A stretch of DNA of 64,000 nucleotides from contig CM055738.1 of assembly GCA_029465975.1 (NCBI GenBank), forward strand, positions 186,001 through 250,000, given 5' to 3'. The notes under the pieces were generated by a model. The model was not told the origin of the DNA and searched no databases. It saw nothing but the letters and a program-made list of their open reading frames with translations. Below are positions 24,310 to 35,794 of the stretch, one piece after another. The stretch comes from Dallia pectoralis (taxonomy: Eukaryota; Chordata; Actinopteri; Esociformes; Umbridae). The position numbers were made by a program, and so were the translations under genes. Position 1 is the stretch's first letter. The number at the start of each line of letters is the position of its first letter.

Positions 24310-25762
24310 GGCGTGTTCTATGGGAGGTTGGGTTTGGGTTAGGAAGTTGTGGTGTTCTGTCTGAGGTTGGGTTAGGGAGTTGTGGTGTTCTGTCTGAGGT
24401 TGGGTTAGGGAGTTGTGGTGTTCTGTGTGAGGTTGGGTTGAGGAGTTGTGGTGTTCTGTGTGAGGTTAGGGAGTTGTGGTGTTCTGTGTGAGGTTGGGAG
24501 GAGTTGTGGTGTTCTGTGTGACGTTGGGTTAGGGAATTCTGTGTGAGGTTGGGTTAGGGAGTTGTGGTGTTCTGTGTGAGGTTGGGTTAGGGAGTTGTAG
24601 TGTTCTGTGTAGGGTTGGGTTAGGGAATTGTGGTGTGTCTGTGTGAGGTTGGGTTAGGGCGTGTCCTGTGTAAGGTTTGGTTAGGGAGTTGTGGTGTTCT
24701 GTGTGAGGTTGGGTTAGGGAATTGTGGTGTTCTGTGTGAGGTTGGGGAGTTGTGGTGTTCTGTGTGAGGTTGGGTTAGGGAGTTGTGGTGTCCTGTGTGA
24801 GGTTGGGTTAGGGAGTTGTGGTGTTCTGTGTGAGGTTGGGTTGGGGAGTTGTGGTGTTCTGTGTGAGGTTGGGTTGGGGAGTTGTGGTGTCCTGTGTGAG
24901 GTTGGGTTAGGGAGTTGTGGTGTTCTGTGTGAGGTTGGGTTAGGGAGTTGTGGTGTTCTGTTTGAGGTTGGGTTGGGAGTTGTGGTGTCCTGTGTGAGGT
25001 TGGGTTAGGGAGTTCTGTGAGGTTGGGTTAGGGTTGGTGTCCTGTGTGAGGTTGGGTTAGGGAGTTGTGGTGTTCTGTGTGAGGTTGGGTTGGGGAGTTG
25101 TGGTGTTCTGTGTGAGGTTGGGTTGGGGAGTTGTGGTGTCCTGTGTGAGGTTGGGTTAGGGAGTTGTGGTGTTCTGTGTGAGGTTGGGTTAGGGAGTTGT
25201 GGTGTTCTGTTTGAGGTTGGGATGGGGAGTTGTGGTGTCCTGTGTGAGGTTGGGTTAGGGAGTTCTGTGTGAGGTTGGGTTAGGGTTAGGGAGTTGTGGT
25301 GTTCTGTGTGAGGTTGGGTTGGGGAGTTGTGGTGTCCTGTGTGAGGTTGGGTTAGGGAGTTGTGGTGTTCTGTCTGAGGTTGGGTTAGGGAGTTCTGTGT
25401 GAGGTTGGGTTAGGGAGTTGTGGTGTTCTGTGTGAGGTTGGGTTGGGGAGTTGTGGTGTCCTGTGTGAGGTTGGGTTAGGTAGTTGTGGTGTTCTGTGTG
25501 AGGTTGGGTTAGGGAGTTGTGGTGTTCTGTCTGAGGTTGGGTTAGGGAGTTCTGTGTGAGGTTGGGTTAGGGAGTTGTGGTGTTCTGTGTGAGGTTGGGT
25601 TAGGGAGTTGTGGTGTTCTGTGTGAGGTTGGGTTAGGGAGTTCTGTGTGAGGTTGGGTTAGGGTTAGGGAGTTGTGGTGTTCTGTGTGAGGTTGGGTTAG
25701 GGTTAGGGAGTGTCCTGTGTGAGGTTGGCTTAGGGTTAGGGAGTGTCCTGTGTGAGGGTGAT
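24310..25762. repeat. 34-bp minisatellite with telomere-like GGGTTAGGG
   Basis: About 43 units containing gtgaggttgggttagggagt and tgtggtgttctg. Most units contain GGGTTAGGG or GGGTTGGGG; two places (near 25,275 and 25,660) have two consecutive TTAGGG hexamers. The plus strand is G-rich with frequent G3 runs, so G-quadruplex formation is plausible. Shortened units (agggagttctgtgtg) recur. Confidence 0.95.
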
Positions 25763-26594
25763 GTGGAGCTGGGTCTACCGACGAGGATACAGCTGCTTCA
25801 CAAGAATATAAAACACATTTTTATTGTCCGTTGGGAAGAGACTGTGAAAAAGAGCAGCCTTATCACAGCCCAACAGCTCTGTAATTCACTGCAATGATAA
25901 AGTGGCAAAGCGGAAAACCTTACAAGGCTGCCACAATCCAAAGACGGATTCGTTTTTCTGTCATAAGCTTCCTGAAAAACTAATCAATCAGTCCATGCAG
26001 CATATTATCAGAGGAAGCAGCTCCTAATCCCACACCGTACATAACACTGTTGCCTTTAAATATACAAAAATAAAGAAATAATGAAATCAGAGCTAATTGT
26101 ACCAAGTCAAGAGGGCTTCCTAGAATAAAGAGCTGAACAGGCCTTGGAGAGAGAGCTCATACATAATGTACACTTTGGAAAGACTCCAGCTGGTGTCCTT
26201 GACAAACCTTTTCAACTTTCTCTGGTCACTACTTGTGTCTTTTAACAACAAATTATGTATTTTAAATACAAAATGTGTCATAATTTTTTTCAGATTTATT
26301 GCAAATATGTCTGTTCTAGGTCTTCAAACTAACGACTGTTAATACATCTCTTATAGCTTGCAATCGTATGGTGAGTTCTGAAATCTTTTGAAAAAATAAA
26401 ATAAATCCATAGTATAATGATATAATAATAAATGCTAAATGCTGCGCTTTTATCCAAAGCGCTTTACAGATCCTGCCTCACATTCACCCATTCATTCACT
26501 CATTCATTCACCGACAACCGCGTCTACCACGCAAGGCGACTGCAGGCTCCCACTGAGCCACTGCCGCCCCAATAAGAACAACAGGTTTGCCACA
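25763..26594. other. Unique region with a dispersed-repeat fragment
   Basis: No gene seen. From about 26,425 to 26,575 the sequence (ttatccaaagcgctttacag, cattcacccattcattcac, ccactgagccactgccgccc) looks like a dispersed fish repeat that I remember but cannot classify. A short cattcattcac tandem lies inside it. Confidence 0.45.
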
Positions 26595-27663
26595 AAATAA
26601 CAGCTCTACTACCTCACTATAACAGCTCTACTACCTCACTATAACATATCTACTACCTCACTATAATAGATAGACTACCTCACTATAACAGATGTACTAC
26701 CTCACTATAACAGCTCTACTACCTCACTATAACATATCTACTACCTCACTATAATAGATAGACTACCTCACTATAACAGATGTACTACCTCACTATAACA
26801 GCTCTACTACCTCACAATAACAGATGTACTACCTCACTACAACAGCACTACTACCTCACCATAACAGCTCTACTACCTCACTATAACAGATCTACTACCT
26901 CACTATAACAGATCTACTACCTCACTATAACAGATCTACTACCTCACTATAACAGATCTACTACCTCACTATAACAGATGTACTACCTCACTATAACAGC
27001 TCTACTACCTCACTATAACAGATGTACTACCTCACTATAACAGCACTACTACCTCACCATAACAGCTCTACTACCTCACTATAACATATCTACTACCTCA
27101 CTATAACAGATCTACTACCTCACTATAACAGATCTACTAACTCACTATAACAGATCTACTACCTCACTATAACAGATGTACTACCTCACTATAACAGCAC
27201 TACTCCCTCACCATAACAGCTCTACTACCTCACTATAACAGCTCTACTACCTCACTATAACAGCTCTACTACCTCACTATAACAGATGTACTACCTCACT
27301 ATAACAGATATACTACCTCACTAAAACATATCTACTATCTCACTATAACAGATCTACTACCTCACCATAACAGCTCTACTACCTCACTATAACAGCTCTA
27401 CTACCTCACTATAACATATATACTACCTCACTATAACATATCTACTATCTCACTATAACAGATCTACTACCTCACTATAACATATCTACTACCTCACTAT
27501 AACAGATGTACTACCTCACTATAACAGCTCTACTACCTCACTATAACAGATGTACTACCTCACTATAACAGATGTACTACCTCACTATAACAGATCTACT
27601 ACCTCACTATAACAGATATACTACCTCACTATAACAGATCTGCTACCTCACTATAACAGGTGT
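26595..27663. repeat. 22-bp minisatellite, about 48 copies
   Basis: The unit is ctactacctcactataaca plus gat or gct. Variant order repeats in blocks, for example two successive copies of an approximately 110-bp pattern near 26,610-26,800. Confidence 0.96.
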
Positions 27664-27679
27664 AAACAATCTACACCCT

Positions 27680-27966
27680 GCCAGTTCTAGTAGTTCTGCC
27701 TTCTTATACACTGGTGTGCTGTCAGATTTCTAGAGCCCACTTCTAGTAGTTCTAGTAGTTCTGCCCTCATATTCCCCGGGTCTGTTGTCAGATTTCTAGA
27801 ACCCAGTTCTAGTAGTTCTGCTTTCATATGCACTGGTGTGCTGTCAGATTCCTAGAGCCCAGTTCTAGTAGTTCTGCCTTCATATGCACTGGTGTGCTGT
27901 CAGATTTCTAGAACCCAGTTCTAGTAGTTCTGCCTTCATATGCATTGGTGTGCTGTCAGATGTTAG
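27680..27966. repeat. Approximately 57-bp minisatellite, about 5 copies
   Basis: The units share agttctagtagttctgcc and ggtgtgctgtcagatttcta. Confidence 0.9.
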
Positions 27967-28131
27967 CAGCAGCTGTTGTATAGAGAATGGTTCCTGTGAA
28001 GATTCTGACCCTCTCATCTGTCCCTAGGGAACAACACAGATGCTGAGGCTACAGTCCCACTATTGACTTATGATTGGGTTGTGCATGTGTGGTTGGAGCA
28101 CAGATAACATGTCTAGAGATACAGTAGGTCT

Positions 28132-29012
28132 GCAAGGGAGGGAGTCTGGAGCAGGAGGACCAGAGGGAGGCTGGGATACTGGGGGAGTCTGGAGCAGGAG
28201 GACCAGAGGGAGGCTGGGATACTGGGGGAGTCTGGAGCAGGAGGACCAGAGGGAGGCTGGGATACTGGGGGAGTCTGGAGCAGGAGGACCAGAGGGAGGC
28301 TGGGATACTGGGGGAGTCTGGAGCAGGAGGACCAGAGGGAGGTTGGGATACTGGGGAGTCTGGAGCAGGAGGACCAGAGGGAGGTTGGGATACTGGGGAG
28401 TCTGGAGCAGGAGGACCAGAGGGAGGCTGGGATACTGGGGAGTCTGGAGCAGGAGGACCAGAGGGAGGCTGGGATACTGGGGAGTCTGGAGCAGGAGGAC
28501 CAGAGGGAGGCTGGGATACTGGGGGAGTCTGGAGCAGGAGGACCAGAGGGAGGCTGGGATACTGGGGGAGTCTGGAGCAGGAGGACCAGAGGGAGGTTGG
28601 GATACTGGGGGAGTCTGGAGCAGGAGGACCAGAGGGAGGCTGGGATACTGGGGGAGTCTGGAGCAGGAGGACCAGAGGGAGGCTGGGATACTGGGGGAGT
28701 CTGGAGCAGGAGGACCAGAGGGAGGTTGGGATACTGGGGAGTCTGGAGCAGGAGGACCAGAGGGAGGCTGGGATACTGGGGAGTCTGGAGCAGGAGGACC
28801 AGAGGGAGGCTGGGATACTGGGGGGAGTCTGGAGCAGGAGGACCAGAGGGAGGCTGGGATACTGGGGGGAGTCTGGAGCAGGAGGACCAGAGGGAGGGCT
28901 GGGATACTGGGGGAGTCTGGAGCAGGAGGACCAGAGGGAGGTTGGGATACTGGGGGAGTCTGGAGCAGGAGGACCAGAGGGAGGCTGGGATACCGGGAAG
29001 GAGGACCAAAGA
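28132..29012. repeat. 42-44-bp G-rich minisatellite, about 20 copies
   Basis: The unit contains gtctggagcaggaggaccag and gggaggctgggatactgggg. Lengths vary by one or two G residues in the terminal G run. All frames on both strands are largely open, the minus strand giving proline/serine-rich peptides (SQPPSGPPAPDSP), but the frame shifts at each G-run change. There is no sign of a real gene. Confidence 0.95.
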
Positions 29013-29475
29013 GAGGCTGGCCACAGAGCCATTGAACAGGACCATAAACAAAAACATACACTGTTAAAAATTACTAAATAAAGTTTCATTTGATTACTTT
29101 ATTAATATTTATACACAGACAGTGCACATTCAATTTCATTTTTATAAAATGGACAGTTTCAGCCCAGTGGCTAGTTTAAACTGTGTGCGTGTCAGTCCTC
29201 TGATTAAAGTATATGTGCAATGACTACAGAATTACTATAGCTACTGCAATTTACACAGAATAATAACCTTTCATTCTCTTTTTTCTGATCCATCTTTAGA
29301 AAGCTTAAAGCATCCTTCAGAGAAAACATTGTGATGTCACAGGGCTTTACCGACTGTAGATTAGGATGAACAATCTCTGGAGAAAAGAAAATAATTTACC
29401 CTGGAAGTACATGACCTTTGTTGTAAAATCATATATTACAGAACAGATGAGCAGCTTTGAGACTTCAAAAGAAGG
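29013..29475. other. Unique region, no gene
   Basis: Single-copy AT-rich sequence between arrays; nothing recognised. Confidence 0.5.
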
Positions 29476-30618
29476 TTTTTGTAATGTGGTCAGTTGTAAT
29501 GCGGTCAGTTGTTTTTGTAATGTGGTCAGTGGTTATTGTAATGTGGTCAGTTGTTTTTTTAATGTGGTCAATTGTTATTGTAATGTAGTCAGTGGTTATT
29601 TTAATGTGGTCAGTTGTTATTGTAATGTGGTCAGTGGTTATTGTAATGTGGTCAGTTGTTTTTTTAATGTGGTCAATTGTTATTGTAATGTAGTCAGTGG
29701 TTATTTTAATGTGGTCAGTGGTTATTGTAATGTGGTCAATTGTTATTGTAATGTGGTCAGTTGTTAATTTAATGTTGTCAGTTGTTGTTGTAATGTGGTC
29801 AGTGGTTATTGTAATGTGGTCAGTGGTTATTGTAATGTGTTCAGTTGTTATTGTAATGTGGTCAGTGGTTATTGTAATGTGGTCAGTTGTTTTTGAAATG
29901 TGGTCAGTGGTTATTGCAATGGGGTCAGTGGTTTTTGTAATGTGGTCAGTGGTTATTGTAATGTGGTCAGTTGTTTTTTTAATGTGGTCAATTGTTATTG
30001 TAATGTGGTCAGTGGTTATTTTAATGTTGTCAGTTGTTGTTGTAATGTGGTCAGTGGTTATTGTAATGTGGTCAGTGGTTATTGTAATGTGTTCAGTTGT
30101 TATTGTAATGTGGTCAGTGGTTATTGTAATGTGGTCAGTTGTTTTTGAAATGTGGTCAGTGGTTATTGCAATGGGGTCAGTGGTTTTTGTAATGTGGTCA
30201 GTGGTTATTGTAATGTGGTCAGTTGTTTTTTTAATGTGGTCAATTGTTATTGTAATGTAGTCAGTGGTTATTTTAATGTTGTCAGTTGTTGTTGTAATGT
30301 GGTCAGTGGTTATTGTAATGTGGTCAGTGGTTATTGTAATGTGTTCAGTTGTTATTGTAATGTGGTCAGTGGTTATTGTAATGTGGTCAGTTGTTATTTT
30401 AATGTTGTCAGTTGTTGTTGTAATGTGATCAGTGGTTATTGTAATGTGGTCAGTGGTTATTGTAATGTGGTCAGTGGTTTTTGTAATGTGGTCAGTGGTT
30501 ATTGTAATGTGTTCAGTTGTTATTGTAATGTGGTCAGTGGTTATTGTAATGTGGTCAGTTGTTTTTGAAATGTGGTCAGGGTTTATTGCAATGTGGTCAG
30601 TGGTTATTGTAATGGTTA
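29476..30618. repeat. 21-bp minisatellite with 252-bp higher-order repeat
   Basis: About 54 copies of a unit based on gtaatgtggtcagtggttat. Because 21 is a multiple of three, frames stay open and repeat heptads (MWSVVIV, CNVVSGY). Variant units recur in the same order at a spacing of 252 bp (12 units): the sequence from 29,900 is repeated from 30,152 almost without change. The peptides have no start context or flanking domain. Confidence 0.95.
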
Positions 30619-30629
30619 AAATATAGAAC

Positions 30630-32127
30630 CCAGATACTCACATAGAACCTGGAAATATAGAACCCAGTTACTCACATTAGACCTGGAAATATAGAACCCA
30701 GCTACTCACATTAGACCTGGAAATAGAGAACCCAGTTACATAGGTAGAACCTGGAAATATAGAACCCAGCTACTCATATTATACCTGGAAATATAGAACC
30801 CAGCTACTCACATAGAACCTGGAAATATAGAATCCAGTTACTCACATATAATCTAGAAATATAGAACCCAGTTACTCACATATAACATATAAATATAGAA
30901 CCCAGCTACTCACATAGAACCTGGAAATATAGAACAGAGCTACTCACATAGAACCTAGAAAAATAGAATCCAGTTACTCACATATAATCTAGAAATATAG
31001 AACCCAGTTACTCACATATAACCTATAAATATAGAACCCAGCTACTTACATAGAACATGTAAATATAGAACCCACCTACTCACATAGAACCTGGAAATAT
31101 AGAACCCAGCTACTCACATAAAACCTGGAAATATAGAACCCAGCTACTCACATAGAACCTAGAAAAATATAACCCAGTTACTCATATATAATCTAGGAAT
31201 ATAGAACCCAGTTACTCACATAGAACTTAGAAATATAGAACCCAGCTACTTACATAGAACATGTAAATATAGAACCCAGCTACTCACATAGAACCTGGAA
31301 ATATAGAACCCAGCTACTAACATAGAACCTAGAAATATAAAACAGAGCTACTCACATAGAACCTAGAAATATAGAACAGAGCTACTCACATAGAACCTAG
31401 AAATATAAAACCCAGTTACTCACATATAACCTATAAATATAGAACCCAGCTACTCACATAGAACATGTAAATATAGAACCCAGCTACTCACATAGAACCT
31501 GGAAATATAGAACCCTGCTACTCACATAAAACCTGGAAATATAGAACCCAGCTACTCACATAGAACCTAGAAAAATATAACCCAGTTACTCATATATAAT
31601 CTAGGAATATAGAACCCAGTTACTCACATAGAACTTAGAAATATAGAACCCAGCTACTTACATAGAACATGTAAATATAGAACCCAGCTACTCACATAGA
31701 ACCTGGAAATATAGAACCCAGCTACTAACATAGAACCTAGAAATATAGAACAGAGCTACTCACATAGAACCTAGAAATATAGAACCCAGCTACTCACATA
31801 GAACATGTAAATATAGAACCCAGCTACTAACATAGAACCTAGAAATGTAAAACAGAGCTACTCACATAGAACCAAGAAATATAAAACAGAGCTACTCACA
31901 TAGAACCTAAAAATATAGAACCCAGCTACTCGCATAGAACCTAGAAATATCGAACCCAGTTACTCACATAGAACCTTGAAATATAGAACCCAGCTACTCA
32001 CATTGAACCTAGAAATATAGAACCCAGTTACTCACATAGAACCTAGAAATATAGGACAGAGCTACTCACATAGAACATGTAAATATAGAACCCAGCTACT
32101 CACATAGAACCTAGAAATACAGAACGT
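30630..32127. repeat. 34-bp minisatellite with 408-bp higher-order repeat
   Basis: About 44 units containing atatagaacccagctactca and catagaacctgga. A distinctive ordered block (atctaggaat at 31,191 and again at 31,599) recurs at 408 bp, that is, 12 units. Confidence 0.95.
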
Positions 32128-33190
32128 GAATGTATGACAATTGCAGATTTTTTTCAGTGATTCATAAACATTTAAATGGTAATTAGTATTTAATATGCTT
32201 ATATTGCGTTGTATTGCTGCTGATGTCATGAGTAAGTTCTAGTTGTTTAACTGAATACAGAGTTTTGCAGGTGACCACTATATTTGAAACGTTGTGATGC
32301 TTTTATAATAGGGTATCAAATTTCCACTCAAAACATGTTAACTGCATTAAATGTTTTTATGAATCCTTATGTGCCATCATTTACAAATTGTTTATTCATC
32401 TGATAGTTAATAAGCAGATCTACAATATGTCTATATTCATTCAATGTCACACATTTTACTGTTATATCTTGGGAAGGAATACATTAAATTACAAATGATA
32501 AAAATACACTGATTACATAAAAATTTATAAAAATACACTGAATAATTTTCAACAATATGTGCAATATTCATCATATCTGCAAATAAATATGTATGAACTG
32601 ACCTGGTGTAGGAGGAATATGAACAGGAGTGATCCCGGTATTCCCATATTTGATATCTCACACTTGATATCGTTTTGGGACAACAGGACAAACAGATGGC
32701 ATCACTGCGATGGGCACAATAAGAGCACAACAACTTAATCAGAAACACTCCTCACATCCTACTATTCATTACAGCAAATTAAATAATGCGCTACATACAT
32801 ACTGATAGAACTATCTTAATTTCTCCCAATACAGTAACCAATCCTGCGTCCGTTAGATCCATACTGTCTATCCACTTAAGACAAGTTGTCTCCCCGGTAC
32901 CCGACCACCGGTACCAAACCGCTCTGACTGATTAACTGCTTATATTGATCCAAAGCACACACGTATTTCATAATTGGATAAATACCTGCACTTGCTAGCA
33001 GACGTGTGTCCTAATCCATCCAGTGAATGTTGCATTCGGTGTGGACAATAATACTTCATCTTCTGGTGACTCCAAGTCCTTAAAGCCTCTTAGCGATTTG
33101 CATCTGTCCTCTGCGCTTTTTTCCCAAAACTTTTCTCCGTGCGCTGCATTTCATAATGCGATCATCATGGAATGATGTTTGCAACAGAGC
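32128..33190. other. Unique island, no convincing gene
   Basis: About 1 kb of single-copy DNA. The right half (32,820-33,170) is somewhat richer in CpG. On the minus strand a donor-like tgcag/gtattt lies at about 32,985, but no signal peptide or known domain precedes it. A 103-codon minus-strand frame at 32,437-32,748 has no recognisable similarity. Confidence 0.4.
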
Positions 33191-33194
33191 ATGC

Positions 33195-33588
33195 AGTGTT
33201 TCTGTCTAAGTTTCAGTCTGTGTTTCAGTCTGTTTTTCGATCAGTCTGTGTTTCAATCTGTGTTTCAGTCAGTCTGTGTTTAAGTCTCTGTTTCAGTCTG
33301 TGTTTCAGTCAGTGTTTCCTTCAGTGTTTCAGTCAGTGTTTCAGTCTGTGTTTCAGTCTGTGTTTCAATCAGTGTTTCAGTCAGTGTTTCAGTCTTTGTT
33401 TCAGTCTGTGTTTCAGTCTGTGTTTCAGTCTGTGTTTTTGTCTGTGTTTCAGTCTGTGTTTCAGTCTGTGTTTCAGTCTGTGTTTCAGTCAGTCTGTGTT
33501 TCAGTCTGTGTTTCAGTCAGTCTGTGTTTCAGTCTGTGTTTCAGTCAGTCTGTGTTTCAGTCAGTGTTTCAGTCAGAGACCACTCCTG
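33195..33588. repeat. 12-bp/22-bp minisatellite (gtttcagtctgt)
   Basis: Copies of tgtttcagtctg and tgtttcagtcag alternate. All-open frames (SVFQSVFQ, LCFSLCFS) come from the repeat. Confidence 0.93.
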
Positions 33589-33599
33589 TGTGCGATTTG

Positions 33600-34622
33600 T
33601 ATCACAATAATGCTACTACTCTCCTCTGCTTTTCCACAGTGTGTGGTATTACTGATCGGTGTGTAGTACTACTCTCCTCTGCATTTCCACAGTGTGTGGT
33701 ATTACTGATCGATGTGTAGTACTACTCTCCTCTGCATTTCCACAGTGTGTGGTATTACTGATCGGTGTGTAGTACTACTCTCCTCTGCATTTCCACAGTG
33801 TGTGGTACTACTGATCGGTGTGTAGTACTACTCTCCTCTGCATTTCCACAGTGTGTGGTATTACTGATCGGTGTGTAGTACTACTCTCCTCTGCTTTTCC
33901 ACTGTGTGTGGTACTACTGATCGGTGTGTAGTACTACTCTCCTCTGCATTTCCACAGTGTGTGGTATTACTGATCGGTGTGTAGTACTACTCTCCTCTCC
34001 TTTTCCACAGTGTGTGGTACTACTGATCGGTGTGTAGTACTACTCTCCTCTGCCTTTCCACAGTGTGTGGTACTACTGATCGGTGTGTAGTACTACTCTC
34101 CTCTGCTTTTCCACAGTGTGTGGTATTACTGATCGGTGTGTAGTACTACTCTCCTCTGCATTTCCACAGTGTGTGGTATTACTGATCGATGTGTAGTACT
34201 ACTCTCCTCTGCATTTCCACAGTGTGTGGTATTACTGATCGGTGTGTAGTACTACTCTCCTCTGCATTTCCACAGTGTGTGGTACTACTGATCGGTGTGT
34301 AGTACTACTCTCCTCTGCATTTCCACAGTGTGTGGTATTACTGATCGGTGTGTAGTACTACTCTCCTCTGCATTTCCACAGTGTGTGGTACTACTGATCG
34401 GTGTGTAGTACTACTCTCCTCTGCTTTTCCACAGTGTGTGGTACTACTGATCGGTGTGTAGTACTACTCTCCTCTGCATTACCACAGTGTGTGGTATTAC
34501 TGATCGGTGTGTAGTACTACTCTCCTCTCCTTTTCCACAGTGTGTGGTACTACTGATCGGTGTGTAGTACTACTCTCCTCTGCTTTTCCACAGTGTGTGG
34601 TCCTACTGATCGGTGTGTAGTA
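33600..34622. repeat. 53-bp minisatellite carrying a splice-acceptor-like motif
   Basis: About 19 copies. Each unit reads ctcctctgcatttccacag, then tgtgtggtattactgatcgg, then tgtgtagtacta. A pyrimidine-rich stretch ending in CAG is a fair 3' splice site in most units. TGTGGT, a RUNX-like core, also occurs in each unit. The source gene, if any, is not identified. Confidence 0.94.
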
Positions 34623-35222
34623 CTGTATTCCTGAATGTACATGTGTGTGTTTGGACTGTATTGCTGAATGTACATGTGTGTGTTTGGACTGTATTCCTGA
34701 ATGTACGTGTGTGTGTTTGGACTGTATTCCTGAATGTACGTGTGTGTGTTTGGACTGTATTCCTGAATGTACATGTGTGTGTGTTTGGACTGTATTCCTG
34801 AATGTACGTGTGTGTGTTTGGACTGTATTCCTGAATGTACATGTGTGTGTTTAGACTGTATTCCTGAATGTACATGTGTGTGTTTGCACTGTATTCCTGA
34901 ATGTACATGTGTGTGTTTGTACTGTATTCCTGAATGTATGTGTATGTGTTTGGACTGTATTCCTGAATGTACGTGTGTGTGTTTGGACTGTATTCCTGAA
35001 TGTACATGTGTGTGTTTGGACTGTATTCCTGAATGTACGTGTGTGTGTTTGGACTGTATTCCTGAATGTACATGTGTGTGTTTAGACTGTATTCCTGAAT
35101 GAACATGTGTGTGTGTGTTTGGACTGTATTCCTGAATGAACATGTGTGTGTGTGTTTGGACTGTATTCCTGAATGTACATGTGTGTGTTTGGACTGTATT
35201 CCTGAATGTACATGTGTGTTTC
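34623..35222. repeat. 33-bp minisatellite, about 18 copies
   Basis: The unit contains ctgtattcctgaatgtacat and gtgtgtgtttgga. It starts inside the last unit of the preceding 53-bp array. The period of 33 keeps frames open on both strands (LDCIPECTCVC on plus), but a few units with extra GT change frame. Confidence 0.94.
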
Positions 35223-35789
35223 AACTGGTCGTTGTCAATAACAGGCCACTTTATGCCTTTGTATACATTCCATTAAAAGGTTACAATAGTCATTTATAAT
35301 ATCTACACTGTATTAATTATATGGACAAAATTGCGTTTCTTTGAAAAATAAGGTTTCTATACAGATTATAACATTAAACAGCAATGACTGAACTGAATGA
35401 CCAAACTAAATAGTGGTGTATTTTAGCACCACCATGAGGAAAACTGTTAGTCAAACAATGATTTTAATAGGATGCGTTGCACTCTCCTACCACTAGAGGG
35501 CAATAAACACTCAGAGTTTCTAGGGTTGAAATGTTGAGAACGAAAATGAGGAAGAAGAAGGAGCTGGCTTACACCAATAATGTATTTTTAATTATTATGG
35601 GGATTGTAACATAAAAGACATCAACAATAATACTAATTATTGTCAATAAGGAAGAGTCCCATATTGCAATGTTTCTGCTATCAGAATGGAGTCTGGATAT
35701 GGGCAAAGAGGATCTCATATTGATTATGTATCTGGTTTTCTAAACCTTGATAGACTTATGGACTCAATCTATATAAATATGTCTGTGTT
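35223..35789. other. Unique island
   Basis: About 570 bp of single-copy AT-rich sequence with no gene. It contains one strong CTCF-type motif, described separately. Confidence 0.5.
35490..35502 (+). promoter_or_regulatory. CTCF-type motif
   Basis: ccactagagggca fits the vertebrate CTCF core CCASYAGRKGGCA at every position. It lies in a unique island about 300 bp before the UGT-derived array. Sequence match only. Confidence 0.45.
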
Positions 35790-35794
35790 TTAGG

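Noticed and set aside
24310..25762. Chromosome end (telomere)
   Set aside because: Only one telomeric hexamer or two per 34-bp unit, embedded in unrelated sequence, with genes on both sides.
28049..29089. Long overlapping frames on both strands encoding proline/serine-rich or glycine/arginine-rich repeats
   Set aside because: The frames exist only because the G-rich unit lacks stops; G-run length changes shift the frame at random, and there is no flanking domain, signal peptide or plausible promoter.
29366..30626. Frames encoding CNVVSGY/MWSVVIV heptads, resembling a membrane protein
   Set aside because: Artefact of a 21-bp period without stops; no unique domain at either end.
32437..32748. 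103-codon minus-strand frame
   Set aside because: Cysteine-rich chance frame in AT-rich unique DNA; no known motif or splice context.
32700..33170. Possible 5' exon of nxph2 on the minus strand with donor at about 32,985
   Set aside because: The sequence before the donor has no signal-peptide-coding frame and no similarity to the start of neurexophilins; a donor-like site alone is weak.
34550..35224. Minus-strand histidine/threonine-rich frame
   Set aside because: 33-bp minisatellite translated; no independent evidence of a gene.
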